In this document: positions 21,094-31,408 of the stretch, piece by piece
How the letters are laid out: the number at the start of each line of letters is the position of its first letter
Numbering within the stretch: position 1 is the stretch's first letter
Origin: Atriophallophorus winterbourni
Lineage: Eukaryota; Platyhelminthes; Trematoda; Plagiorchiida; Microphallidae
Assembly (NCBI GenBank): GCA_013407085.1
Contig: JACCGJ010010635.1
Span: forward strand, 1-64,000
DNA length: 64,000 nt
Reading direction: 5' to 3'
Program-made: the position numbers and the translations under genes
The notes under the pieces: model-generated
What the model was told of the DNA's origin: nothing
Seen by the model: only the letters and a program-made list of their open reading frames with translations
The model's database searches: none

Positions 21094-21803
21094 TACTTTC
21101 ATATCTATCGGCATACACGCGTGCATTATTTCGTACCTCATTCTAATCACTCGGTCGTGGCCCTAAACCCATGCACCAGGGATTTTTTTCTTTCCTCAGA
21201 TACGCACCCACCCACCGCTGATGCCACCGAATCGCGCACCCTTCCTGGTCCACCTACGCTTGCCCCCAACTCACCCGGTAGCCCTAGCCACCAACAAGAG
21301 CACAATTGTTCCAACACGCCTGTCACGTCACACAAGGTCCTTACCAGCCCAGATTGACGCGCCAACCGATTCTCCTGGCGCGGCCGTTTACCATCCTTCT
21401 TCGGGACAGGAAATTCTGAGCAGGGACTGTGTTTTCGAAGCTTCTGGTTCTTGTTGTCAAGCCTACGAATGCGCCTGCTTCTGCTCAAATTGGGTTCATA
21501 CTAAGACCACGCCAAACGGGAAAATCCCGCTGGCAGCTGTTCACTCCATGTGAGGCGGCTCGGCAGTACGTTCACTCACATGTGAGACGCTACTTGGCTT
21601 AGTCCTGATCGGTTCACCGTACATCCTACTCTCGAACCACCGATGATCGACCCACGCAGACCGAGCGCCCTGGCTGACTTCTATGTGACTAATTGCTGAG
21701 AGACTACGTTCCTGCCCGGGGTAACCTGACACCCGCCTGCGCCACGCTACTGGCAACTCCCGATCAGAAGTCTCCGCTGACCAGACTTCTTGGAGGGGGG
21801 CTG
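21094..21803 (+). other. Untranslated region and polypurine tract of the CsRn1-like element
   Basis: About 700 bases between the pol stop and the 3' LTR hold only short, unrecognisable frames. A purine run TGGAGGGGGG (21791-21800) lies three bases before the LTR and would prime plus-strand synthesis. Confidence 0.75.
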
Positions 21804-21987
21804 TGTAACACCGCTTGTTTTGCCTCATCAAAACATTGACCTTGACATTAATTAACTTCCGTTTTTTGTTCGTGCGTGCATCGTGATCGCTCTGTACACG
21901 TTTTGGCTACCGCTATAAATCTTCCAGTCAACCTGCCTTTTCTCCAACGTTCTTGGGGATATTATTGTAGTAATCTGGTCTACTACA
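21804..21987 (+). repeat. 3' LTR of the CsRn1-like element
   Basis: 184 bp, about 97% identical to the 5' LTR by eye; ends TCTACTACA and is followed by the CAGG duplication. Confidence 0.93.
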
Positions 21988-22182
21988 CAGGGAGTTGCCA
22001 GAAAGAGGTGGTGTGCACCAACTAACCGTCTACCAGACTCTGTTCCAGATTATTTCGCAGGGTTTTCTCCCGAAGCCTTTCCCGCGATCGGGTATCACGC
22101 AAGGCAGCGGAGGTTAAAAATCAGGGTTTTCCTTCCCTTAGATGAAATGCCCTCCCAGGGTAACGAGCTCCATCTGCCCGAA
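21988..22182 (-). repeat. Repeat A copy 2, 5' part (5'-truncated)
   Basis: It continues repeat A from the Gypsy insertion (CAGGGAGTTG...) to CATCTGCCCGAA. Then it stops, lacking the first ~100 bases of repeat A. The 11-bp GCATATTTGAT at 22183-22193 repeats 16702-16712, so the copy has a target duplication and 5' truncation typical of LINE-driven insertion. Confidence 0.8.
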
Positions 22183-22193
22183 GCATATTTGAT

Positions 22194-22440
22194 TGAACAG
22201 ATCAGTCGTGCCAACCTCATCCAAAAGTGGCCTACAAACTCAACGTAATTACCATTCCTCAACTCTTCCCAGGCTTGTGGATCCTGATCCTGCTGTCCCT
22301 GCCTGATAAACGGAAACATCACGAACCCGGGGTATGGAATGGAAATACATGCTAATTCGGACGTTTGTCTGTTGCCTGTGGGTTCAACCGCATCCATAGG
22401 TGCTTGAGCATATGTGATTGAATAGGTTAGTTATACCAAC
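22194..22440 (+). repeat. Repeat F: end of copy 1 and copy 2
   Basis: 22194-22240 (TGAACAGATCAG, CCAACCTCATCC) continues the copy interrupted at 16712. 22265-22440 is a second copy in the same orientation, with CCTGATCCTGCTGTCCCTGC and CATATGTGATTGAATAGG. Confidence 0.45.
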
Positions 22441-22790
22441 CCAATATAAACTTCCTTTTCCCCAAGCCGAGTTTAATGTACACATTTTGTTATCAACCGA
22501 ACAACGGTGAGCAAATATTGGCCGTTAAATGCACACCGGCATTCAATCACACAATTGCAATTGCACCATTCATTCACTGAGACGTTGCACACACACACTA
22601 TTAGACAAAACCCGAAAGATTAGAGTCGAATAGTTTCATAACACACGATTGAAAGATTCATTGCACGCTTCCCAGGGAGCAGAGCGATTAAGCGATGCAC
22701 GAAAAGAAACACAAAGAAACCGGAAATTCCAATCAAGTGAATGAAAAAAAATCAATCAATCCGGAACAAACACACATTTGGTAAACTCAC
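22441..22790. other. Unassigned sequence, probable intron downstream of the PDZ-gene exon
   Basis: No recognisable coding or repeat ends. It lies after the splice donor at 22790 in the minus-strand gene. Confidence 0.4.
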
Positions 22791-23025
22791 CGAAGGGTCA
22801 TGATTGTGAACTTGATGATCATCAAGCAGTGACGAGATCGCTGATAGAGAAGTGTCTGAGAACCCAATGTGCTGGGGACTCTCTTCACTCGGCTGATTCG
22901 AACGGTGGTTGTATTCTGCAGGGGAACAATTGTTCTCAATGCTGCTGCTGCCGCCATCGAGGCCATCTCCTGATTCCCGGGAATCAGAGTCTGAGAGGTC
23001 AGCGATTCCAACCTCCAGATAGTCA
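22791..23025 (-). CDS. Internal exon of a PDZ-domain gene (acidic, serine-rich)
   Basis: Predicted 235-bp exon. The acceptor is TTTTTATCCAG (AG at 23027-23026) and the donor CTTCG|GTGAGT (22790). It is open throughout and encodes DYLEVGIADLSDSDSRESG, a Ser/Asp/Glu-rich stretch and SAISSLLDDHQVHNHDPS. It starts with one base that completes a codon, which is exactly what the PDZ exon at 25287-25446 leaves open (two bases). The join gives EIRAS-N-DYLEVGIAD, a plausible last strand of a PDZ domain. The acidic region is likely disordered. Gene identity and function are unknown. Confidence is moderate because no transcript is available. Confidence 0.6.
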
Positions 23026-23249
23026 CTGGATAAAAATAGATTTTGGCTCGCAATGATACGGAATACAGAAGAATGACGTTTAATTAAATGACAGAAAACG
23101 AGAGGCGTTTCCATAGGAACGGTAGCTGTCTGATCAACTATAGGTAAGCTTTGATGACAGCAAGAGTGTAACTGGGCTGGGAGAGTAAGATGGTCGCGAA
23201 AGCAACGACGCTAATCCCGGGATCATAGCAAACGCAACAGAGTACAAAT

Positions 23250-23880
23250 GGTTTGCTTATCATATCACGTGACACAAGGAAAGATTGCATAGACAGCCAT
23301 GATGATGATGTCGTAAAGGAAAAAAATATGCTCCCGTGGTAGAATTACGTTCTAAAAAACCATTGAGAGGATTAAGATGCCATCTATTAAAAATTACAGT
23401 TGATTGGGGAGTCACATCCGTGTTACTCGAACTCATCTTCATCATCATAACAGCCGAATGCTTAACTGCCTTTAAACACGAAAAAATAAAATCCTGAAAG
23501 ATGGGCAAGGGTTGGACATAGACAGCTACGGAATCCATAAAAGAGTAATCACAAACAACCCTGAATGAGGGGCCTTTAACTCGAACGGAATTGAATCATA
23601 TTTCGTGAACAAGTAGAGTGATATCGACACGATAGCTTTGTTGCGGCTTTCACTGTCATGCATCATAACAAGCTTTCTTTGACATTTTACTTGACAACAT
23701 AGGGTTAAGGAAACACATGTGTTTTGTTGCAATAACTCATTGCCAATGAGAGCTTCTTCAGACATGTCGTCATTGGGCGCCCTTGTTTGTTTCCTTACTG
23801 TAGCACAATGCCCTGACTAGATAACTTTTCATGTATCACTGGTCATCACCATCATCCATTTATTATTATTATTATATTTG
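23250..23880 (-). repeat. Repeat C plus associated block (RTE 3' UTR), minus strand, intronic
   Basis: Reading on minus: GATGATGGTGATGACCAG, a 13450-type block with CAATGACGACATGTCTG, then TGTTGTCAAGT and the repeat C body to TTATGATGATGAAGATGA (about 23430). It lies in the predicted intron of the PDZ gene. Confidence 0.6.
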
Positions 23881-24049
23881 CACAATCTGATACAGATATA
23901 GTGCCGTTCAACATAAACAATGAGATGTACAAAGCGAGAAGGGGGGGTACAAAGCATTGTCATCGGCATCGTTGAACGTAGGCATGATACTACCCGGTTG
24001 CTTACACCGAAGTAGGGAAAAGATGGTTTTTGTTTTGTTTGTACCGCCG

Positions 24050-24570
24050 AAGCGAAGAGACAGCATTACACCGGTAGCGTCTACGGAATGCTTAACTGAC
24101 GTACGACTATGAAAAAAGTAAAATCCTAAAAGATGGGGACGGTTGGGACTTAAATAGCTACGGATTCAATGGAAGAGTAAGTACAATCAAGTTTCGTGAA
24201 TGAGTAGAGCAACATCAGCACGGCAGCTTCCTTGCTTCTTTCACTTACATACATCATAACAGGCTTTTCTCGTTAGTCCACTTGACAACATAAAACGCTC
24301 CAAGAAGATGCTTAGTGCAAGAGCGCCGCTGAACACGGTTTGAGGATGTATCCTGAAGCGTAAATAACCATTTCGATATCGGATTGCGGCAACCCCAGAG
24401 CAGAAGACTGATGCGCCGACTTTGGAAAGGTTACTAGTAAATGCTTTTTAGCTGACTATGCAGCCTAACGGTTTGGCCATCATGAGATTTACGCCATGCG
24501 AAATTCGGTGGTCGGGCATCCGTAAAACTTGGCCCAACCAGTGAGGGAGGTTGATCTACTGTCCTATAAA
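24050..24570 (-). mobile_element. RTE-type LINE 3' end (coding relic plus repeat C), minus strand
   Basis: 24300-24570 on minus parallels the plus-strand RTE end at 12600-12885 (GCCCAAGTTTTACGGATGCC-like start, AACCTTTCCAAAGTCGGC, CCGATATCG). 24050-24300 is its repeat C 3' UTR ending near the simple-repeat side. It carries stops throughout and is intronic to the PDZ gene. Confidence 0.6.
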
Positions 24571-24689
24571 AACGTTACTAACGAAAAGCTTATTTCGCAG
24601 ATCATTGTTGCGTATGTGACGGCAGATCGATAGAGATTAGGCAGAAACATACAGGGATGATGTGCCTACAATTCGAATCAAACATGCAG

Positions 24690-24850
24690 GTGATATGAAC
24701 GAGTAGAGCGACAACAGCATTACAACTTCCTTACAGCTTTCACTGCCATGCGTCATAACAAGCTTTCCTCGTCACTTCACCTGACAACGGGCAAGATTAA
24801 TCAAACACTTCAAGAAGATATCTACAACAAGACCGCCACTGAACACGATT
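24690..24850 (-). repeat. Repeat C fragment
   Basis: GAGCGACAACAGCA, CTTTCACTGCCATGCGTC and CACTTCAAGAAGATATCTAC match repeat C in minus orientation. Confidence 0.5.
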
Positions 24851-24875
24851 TTGAGCCATATCACTAAGGGCCTAA

Positions 24876-25087
24876 TGTATGCATGTATGAAATCACAAGA
24901 TCCAGGCAAAGTGACGCACAGTCAAAGATTGCACCTGGGCTAAGATACTGTCAGGTTGCGTAGGCATAGACAGATATGGGAAAGGAAAATAGAAATTGCA
25001 GTGAGACCTTAGGGTGTATTCACATGCAGCTCACTACCGGTGTCAAATTGATTTAGCATGCTGTAAGCTGTACAGCACATCCGTGCC
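24876..25087 (+). repeat. Repeat B, copy 5, inserted in a duplicated exon
   Basis: A diverged copy (AAATCACAAGATCCAGGC, GCAGCTCACTACCGG, CAGCACATCCGTGC). Its right end abuts the truncated exon copy at 25088-25128. Confidence 0.6.
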
Positions 25088-25128
25088 TGATACACGAGAA
25101 TTTAGCGATCTCGGCCACCAGATAGTCA
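25088..25128 (-). pseudogene. Truncated duplicate of the acidic PDZ-gene exon
   Basis: On minus it reads acceptor TTTTATCAAG, then TGACTATCTGGTGGCC, encoding DYLVAEIAKF. This parallels the real exon start at 23025 (DYLVAEIAKF against DYLEVGIADL), and about 50-60 bases of the upstream intron are also similar. It lies 158 bases after the PDZ exon donor. After about 40 bases it runs into repeat B and loses homology. Confidence 0.55.
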
Positions 25129-25286
25129 CTTGATAAAACATAATGGATTTCAGCTCCCAACGAGACGGAATGTATGGAAATGAAATTCGAGCAACTGGTG
25201 ATTAGGGAGCTCAAACAGCGGAAATGCGGAGCAGGACAGTAAAACACACGAAACGAACAGTCACACACGGAATTCGGAAAACTAAC

Positions 25287-25446
25287 TTTGATGCACGGAT
25301 TTCGTTGAAAACTTGAAAGAAGTCCATCGACTTGACTGTACGTCCATTGATAAGGCAAATGCGATGACCAACGCGTATTCCGCTACGTTCAGCCGCGCCA
25401 TCCTTATCTACCCTCACGACGAGTATCGTGTTATTAGGAGGCACAC
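25287..25446 (-). CDS. PDZ-domain exon of an unidentified host gene
   Basis: Predicted 160-bp exon. The acceptor is TTTTTCCCAG (AG at 25448-25447) and the donor ATCAAA|GTTAGT (25286). The frame reads GVPPNNTILVVRVDKDGAAERSG, then IRVGHRICLINGRTV and FFQVFNEIRAS. This is the beta2-beta5 and alpha2 part of a PDZ domain: D-GAAERSG-I-VG and I-INGRTV are diagnostic. PDZ domains bind C-terminal peptides and organise membrane or signalling complexes. Homology is missing N-terminal of GVPP (the carboxylate-binding loop would lie in an upstream exon). The phase agrees with the exon at 22791-23025. The gene cannot be named from this part. Confidence 0.72.
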
Positions 25447-25449
25447 CTG

Positions 25450-26104
25450 GGAAAAATGAACGAGATTACAGGATGATATTGCGAAAGAAAACATGAATAT
25501 TTCATAATAGATCCAGAATACATATGTGGGAGCAAATAGGAAAAGATGAAGTCGTATGGCGCATAGCTCACTTTTCCACGAGAGTCTGTTGTCATTTATG
25601 CTGTCTATTGGATGCTAAGGACAGGAGGCAAGTCAGGATCAATTCTCATAAGACTATGCACACACAAGCAGCATTGGCTTGAGGATGATATGCTCCCACT
25701 TATCTCACAAATTCAAAATTGTATTTAATTCCCGTTTACAAATTAATACCGTAAATTAATTAAACTGCAACGCGTACGAAAGATAAAAAACGCCGAATAA
25801 TATTTATGTCAATGACTCTGAAATCTGGGCAACATTGCAAACCAGTTAAGGTTTGAAATAACTCAAGAAACACGAATTAATATTCTCGATTAAATCCTAT
25901 CTCTAATTGCTGTGTGCTAGAGGTAATTTGAAATTCCTTTAAAGAATTCACGATCACAAAAGCTAGGATAGGATAAATTAGGATGCCAAATGGAAGGGAG
26001 TTAGAACGTCCTAACCAAAAATCAAGGACCAGAGGATATTGCGTAATTTATTACATCGTGGTAGTGTCATCATATTGAATACACCTGTGACAAGTATAGG
26101 ATGT
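25450..26104. other. AT-rich, probable intron upstream of the PDZ exon
   Basis: No recognisable coding sequence, repeat or RNA gene. An upstream exon holding the PDZ carboxylate-binding loop was not found. Confidence 0.4.
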
Positions 26105-26580
26105 TTAACTGTTATATAAAAGGTGGGCACAGGAAGCTGCGGAATCCGTAAAAGCAAAAAGATAAAACTTAATAGAAAGATGTGCCAGTATCTCGAATAA
26201 AGGGCGCATTCAAACAAGTTTAATGAATAAGTAGAGCGACATCAGCACGACAGCTTCTTGGCGGTATTCACTGACATGGATCAGACGAATCTTTCTTTGC
26301 TACCCCTCTTGACAGTACATAGAATTAAACAAGAAGTATAAGATGGTTACTGCAATACCTTTTAAAACGTATCGTTAAGCGTAACCAGACACTGCAATAT
26401 CGGACAGTGGGGACCCAGGCCAGAAGACGGAATGCACCAACATTGAAAAGGTTACTAGAGTAAGGACTTTTTACCTGCCTATGCCACGTGACGGTTTTGT
26501 TTCTATGAGATGTACGCCGACCGCATTGCGTCGAATATGCTCTTTTGGCAAGGTCTAAGTTTCGCACAGTGGGGACTTGG
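26105..26580 (-). mobile_element. RTE-type LINE 3' end with repeat C, decayed
   Basis: 26220-26330 holds repeat C motifs (TAGAGCGACATCAGCACGAC, CCTCTTGACAGTACATAG). 26340-26580 parallels the RTE coding relic at 24300-24570 (CAGAAGACGGAATGC, AAAAGGTTACTAGAG). It is degenerate throughout. Confidence 0.5.
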
Positions 26581-26939
26581 GCTGAATGATTAGTCCTGCA
26601 TAATCCCCGTTATGATGTTACATCGTTGATCAGCAGTTGTACGCAGAGAAATTAGCAGTGAGTTCCTTAAGTTGGGCATATACCTTATTTGACCGTAGGC
26701 TGAGAAATTTTTTCAGCGCCATTCGATTTCCATTGAAAGGTAATCTATATTGTTTGTTATCAGAAGATATGAAGGTACTCCAAAAGGAGCTTCACTTGCG
26801 CCAACCAGCATTGGTGGTTGACATACTTCGAAGGCTGACTATTTCCAGTAAGTGCAAGGTGGCGAAATGAAGTACTGCTAATGAGTAATCGAGGCTGTGC
26901 ACAAAATCGTATGAACCGTTCGCCGTTATCTGTACGTCG
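26581..26939. other. Unassigned stretch
   Basis: A 77-codon plus-strand frame has no recognisable domain; nothing else seen. Confidence 0.35.
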
Positions 26940-27416
26940 GCCTCCAAGACCAAGTTCAGATTCTGGCCTGCACGAGTGGCTCCCGGAGCCTGGTGGAACT
27001 GCTTCTACAACAGGAGAAAGGGCGAGGGCACGTGACTGGCGCATAAAAACCAGTTTGCTTGTGGCAGATGGAGCTTGTTAGCCTGGGAGGGCATTTCATC
27101 TAAGGGAAGGAAAAACCTGATTTTAAACCTCCGCTACTTGCGGGATACCCGATCGCGGGAAAGGCTTCTGAAGAAAACCCCGAGGAATAATCTGGAACAG
27201 AGTGTGGTAGACGGTTAGTTGGTGCACACCACTTCTTTCTGGCTACTCCCTGCTGCCTTGCAGGTCGCATTCGGTTGTGCAAAGGCTAGAGAAGATGACT
27301 CGAACAAACGCAGAGTGGTGATGGGGACGCCGCTTTATACCCGAATTCCCAAGAGTCTTCATTGAAGCCGACTCATCTTCCAGGAAGAGATAGTCGCACA
27401 AAAGTAAAAGTAAGAC
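26940..27416 (+). repeat. Repeat A, copy 3 (SINE-like)
   Basis: It follows copy 1 along its length and ends GATAGTCGCACAAAAGTAAAAGTAAG, the clearest version of the tail shared with the RTE at 10583-10600. Confidence 0.78.
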
Positions 27417-27419
27417 CAA

Positions 27420-28799
27420 ACATACCACCTGACTCCAACGTATCTACGCTGTACATTCTATCATTCAGATCTGTTAAAGGTACATGATCTGAGCTATTCT
27501 AACGCCACGAATGAGCGAAAAGCTCGTCGTATGAGGTATTTTCTCCTCATCCGAATTGCATATATACGGGGCATAAGTTGGTACCATAGACGAGCATAAC
27601 TTAGTATATTTTGAATCAGGTGTTACATCAGTGGCTAATATAAATGCGCATATCCTGCTGTTGAAAAAGACGCAATCAATTTGCGAGGATTCAGCACGTT
27701 AATTCACCACTATGCCAACACGCATCTGTCCTACTAACGAGTAAGACAAAAAGTATTGAGTTAAATGTACTGGAGCAGACTTCCATAGCTATGGACGGAT
27801 GAAATAAGTGTGTTTCTGATGAACAGCAAACATTCAACTTCAAATTACCTGAAGCAAGAGCCAATGCAGCGCTGCCTGTTGGTCTATGTCTTACGGTTGT
27901 GACATTTAGGGCTTCGACATGAGCAGAAGTGTGAAGTTTCACAATGGGATTGCTGAGTTTGAATAAAGGATGTTTTAACATAATAAGCAGGGTCATTTCT
28001 ACGGCTGTGACTAAAAGTAAAACTGATGTAAATGGTGAGGTTAACTTAAGAACTTAAGTAGAATGGACTATCCTTTTAGTTGCCATAAAATTTGAAAACG
28101 AAGTCTGATTCGCATTAACTACAGAAAGTATGAATGGCTAAATCAGGGTTATCGGCCAATGCGATATTGTAAATTGCTCGAATAAGTTTGGAATCAAGTT
28201 TTACAGCCACACATCGGAGCGGAATTGTGTGATTCAGATTATTTATAAAGAAGCGCAATTTCTTTTGTAAGTTTATGAGCTTCATCCAGGTTAAGATAAT
28301 TCAATGGAAAAGATACCGCAAATAGATCAGGTAAATACACAGAAAAATTTATAAATAATGATATTTAGATAACTACATACAATGGCTGGAGCAGACCGTA
28401 TACATGCCCGAGAGTAATATTGGAATACTAACCTTCATCTCTAATCGAGAAACCGTACCCCAAACTGTCGCGGCGCAAACAGATTATTTTTGTGTTATTC
28501 ATCAGGATGAGAGATGAATCAGCAATCTCTTACGCTTCATACCGGTTATAATTTACAAAAACCTATAAGAGAATTTCGAAACGCTGTAATATTTATAACT
28601 TTGCGCTCGGGTCAATTTGGTATATGCTGATGTGTTTAAACAAAGCATTTTATGTCTAAATATATGGTTGATCAAAACCAAATCTGTATCAACTTTTGTC
28701 TTCATCAAGCCAATGAAAGTTATTAAGGTTGTTTGATCGCTTTCCCACATTTCGTTATATCTCCGATAGGCCAAATAATGTCCTGATTTTTTTGAGTTA
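27420..28799. other. AT-rich anonymous DNA
   Basis: About 1.4 kb without recognisable coding sequence, repeat ends or RNA genes. Confidence 0.4.
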
Positions 28800-29345
28800 A
28801 GTGATATTTTTGGAATGTTCAGTTCAGTTCAGTTTGCACAGGACAGTATGTGGCCAACGAGCCAATCTAGCTTCCAGAAATTTTTCTTGGTGGAAAGCAG
28901 CAGAGAAGCACCCACCACTGCAAAAACTTTTATTCTTTTTAACTATTTGAAATCTTTGACGGCCGCAAAGCCAAGAGATTATCCGGAATGTATTTAGGAA
29001 GCACCGCGTTATAGCCGATGCTAGAAAAAGGACAAGCTGTTTCCTTTCACCAGCACGGTGAGAGATTAGCTGAAGTATCATCGTGTATAACAAATAAAAA
29101 ACACAGAGAACTCTAGCCCAAACTTTATTTACGGGATATCGCTAAAAGATGAACTACCTAAGATTGTATAGGTAATTTAGGAGATCATTCAAGAAAAACA
29201 TTACCTCAGTTTCGGTTCAAACCCTGCCTAACACTCCAGATGATACGGCAGGATATAAGTACTTCTGAAAGAATGTTTCAAAGTTTTCAACACTGAGGCT
29301 GAAAAAATGTTTCCTGGTGTTTAGCCGACATCATTTCTTCGCCAT
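28800..29345 (+). repeat. Repeat G, copy 1
   Basis: It matches 54245-54735 in the same orientation (GTACCGCGTTATA-like block, CCAGCACGGTGAGA, then TTTAGCCGACAT). Non-coding. A LINE 3' end begins exactly where homology stops. Confidence 0.6.
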
Positions 29346-29651
29346 TTTGAGTCAATAGTCAATAGTCAATAGTATATTGTGGTAAGAAAAGCGACAAGCT
29401 TAAAAGGAAACCACAGGATGTTGTACACATGGATTCGAAAGTTCAGGGTTAAAATTAAGGTCCGAATGAAGAAAAACGTTGATATTGTAAGGGATGGGGA
29501 TGCGAGCACTACAAAACTTTGGTTGATACTTCCAGTTGAAAGCAGTTTGTTCGCTGGAAATCGGGAAAAAGTGCAGTATCATAGAGTATAGAAAGTTATA
29601 GCTTTTCAAACGTTATAAGGCAAATGAAACAAGTGCATATCTAAACGGTCT

Positions 29652-30985
29652 TTAAAATAGAAAGGGAAGGGGCAGACACAACAAAAAGTGGTAGATTGAT
29701 CCAGGTTTGTGCAAACCGAACGGCAAAAAGTGTTTACGACAGTCCAACTTGCTTTGTTGATGGGTAATTTTTAAATGATGCCCACGCGTACGATTGCCGG
29801 TAGCAAGCAGAAGCAGTTCTTTACAGGGATGGCATTCTTCAGTGAGTATCCTGTACGCCAGTATCAAGTCGCCACGGATTCGACGGTACTTGGATGAAAA
29901 TAGGTTTAGTGCAGTGAGACGATCTTCGTAAGTTCAACACTCAAGCCCCTTTACCAGTCTCGTGGCATGGCGTTGAGGCCGCTCAAGTAAAGTTCGTCAC
30001 GCTTCAGCCACGGATGCCAGACGCAAACCGCATACTCCAAATGAGGGCGAACGTACGAATTTAGGAGGGCTGAAAAGAAGCGTATGTCGAACCGACCGAG
30101 AGCTCGCTTCAGTAGACCAACGCTTCGATTCGCCACACCTGATGCCTTGATACATTGAGCCGAACATCCGAGGTCTTTCTGAACTAACACACCAAGGTCT
30201 CTCTCTTGTCGACTAGCGAGGAGCTGGACATCACCCAGGGTATAAACGGGGTTACCCTCTTTCCGGATGCGAAGTACACGACATTTTTCAGCATTGAACG
30301 GTAAATGGTTTGCTACCGACCAGGCGTGAAGGGAATTTAAATCAGACTGCAACTCGCTAATAGCGTTTGAGCAAGAAAACTCGCGCCATATTTTGATGTC
30401 ATCAGCAAATATTAGAAATTGGGATGTCACATGTTTGCCGATGTCATTGACGAATAAAAGAAAAAGTCTTGGTCCAAGAACCGATCTTTGGGGTACTCCA
30501 CATTCAGTAGGAAAGGTCTCGGGAAGCGTCTCACGCACCCGCACACGAAGAGTTCTGGATGAGAGAAATGCAGCTATCCATGTCAAGAGTGGAGGGCCAA
30601 TTCCAAGAGTACGTAGCTTATGAATAAGTACCGCGTGGGGAACTCTGTCAAAAGCCTTAGAAAAATCAAGGTAGATAACGTCCACTCCGTATCCATGGTT
30701 GACTGATCTGGTCCAACTGTCTCTAGCTAGGAGTAAATTTGAAGTGCATGAATGACCACGGCGAAATCCATGCTGCTCACTAGTGATCAGACCCGAGTAT
30801 TCGAATGCGCTCATTATATCTTCTGCAATGATCGACTCCATAATTTTGGACAGCACCGGAGTTAATGTAACTGGCCGATAATTCCCTGCGTCACTGCGGT
30901 CACCTCCTTTGAATATTGGAGTTATTATTCCTTCCTTCCAACCGTCTGGCACTGCAACCGTGTCTAATAAGCGCTGAAAATACAA
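29652..30985 (-). pseudogene. LINE reverse transcriptase and C-terminal region
   Basis: The 344-codon frame at 29951-30985 includes PVTLTPVLSKIMESII, FRRGHSCTSNLLLARD, YLDFSKAFDRVPH, CGVPQRSVLGPRLFLLFVND and the active site LIFADDIKIW. The palm motifs are intact, apart from Arg in place of Gln-Gly in PQGS (PQRS). Thumb sequences follow, and after a frame change the C-terminal end (RGHHLKITH, FLPFGLHKPGSIYH) continues to 29652. The enzyme would copy LINE RNA at a nicked target. Confidence 0.9.
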
Positions 30986-31408
30986 CGCAAGAGGTTCAGA
31001 AATGGCATCAGCGACTGCTTGTACCGCCTTTGGCGTGATTTGATCGATTCATGCAGAAGAATTTGCACGAAGCAGCAATATCTGCTTTCCTACTCGGGTA
31101 GCAGTAAATGTAACCGAAGAAATATGGAAGGGAAGATCAGGCTGCAAAAATAGCGGTAACTCTTTTGCCGAATTGTGGAAGATTGGCATGAAATGCGCTC
31201 TCAAGGCATTTGCGGCCTCCTTCATAATTGTGGTCGGAACTCCATCAGTTTGTAGTGGCGGGATACCAGAGCGAACCTGTTGCTGCTCGTTGACATACTT
31301 ATATAGTGACTTTGGGTTACACGCAAACCGGTTTGCAAGGAAAGTCTGGTGGTGCAGCTTGTCTTGGCGTACCAGTGTAGTACAATAATTACGAAAATGC
31401 CGGTAGCA

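Larger units (their letters stand above)
16861..21987 (+). mobile_element. Complete Ty3/Gypsy retrotransposon, CsRn1 clade, 5127 bp
   Basis: The element has two near-identical LTRs (16861-17042 and 21804-21987) that start TG and end CA, and a 4-bp target duplication CAGG (16857-16860, 21988-21991). It has a primer site, gag, pol and a polypurine tract. Three traits place it in the CsRn1 clade first described from Clonorchis: a tRNA-Trp-like primer site, the CX2HX9CX3C Gag motif and the pol sequence type. The LTRs differ by five substitutions and a 2-base indel, so it is not very recent. No env-like frame lies between pol and the 3' LTR. Confidence 0.93.

Noticed and set aside
21094..21790. 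Possible env-like gene between pol and the 3' LTR
   Set aside because: Only short frames with no signal peptide, membrane segment or recognisable domain.
22787..23056. Overlapping alternative frames in the acidic exon as separate genes
   Set aside because: Shadow frames of the exon; only one frame fits the splice phases.
25211..25286. Extension of the PDZ frame beyond the splice donor to a stop at 25211
   Set aside because: The PDZ homology ends at the GTTAGT donor, and the following residues are unlike a PDZ domain, while the phased exon at 23025 supplies the missing strand.
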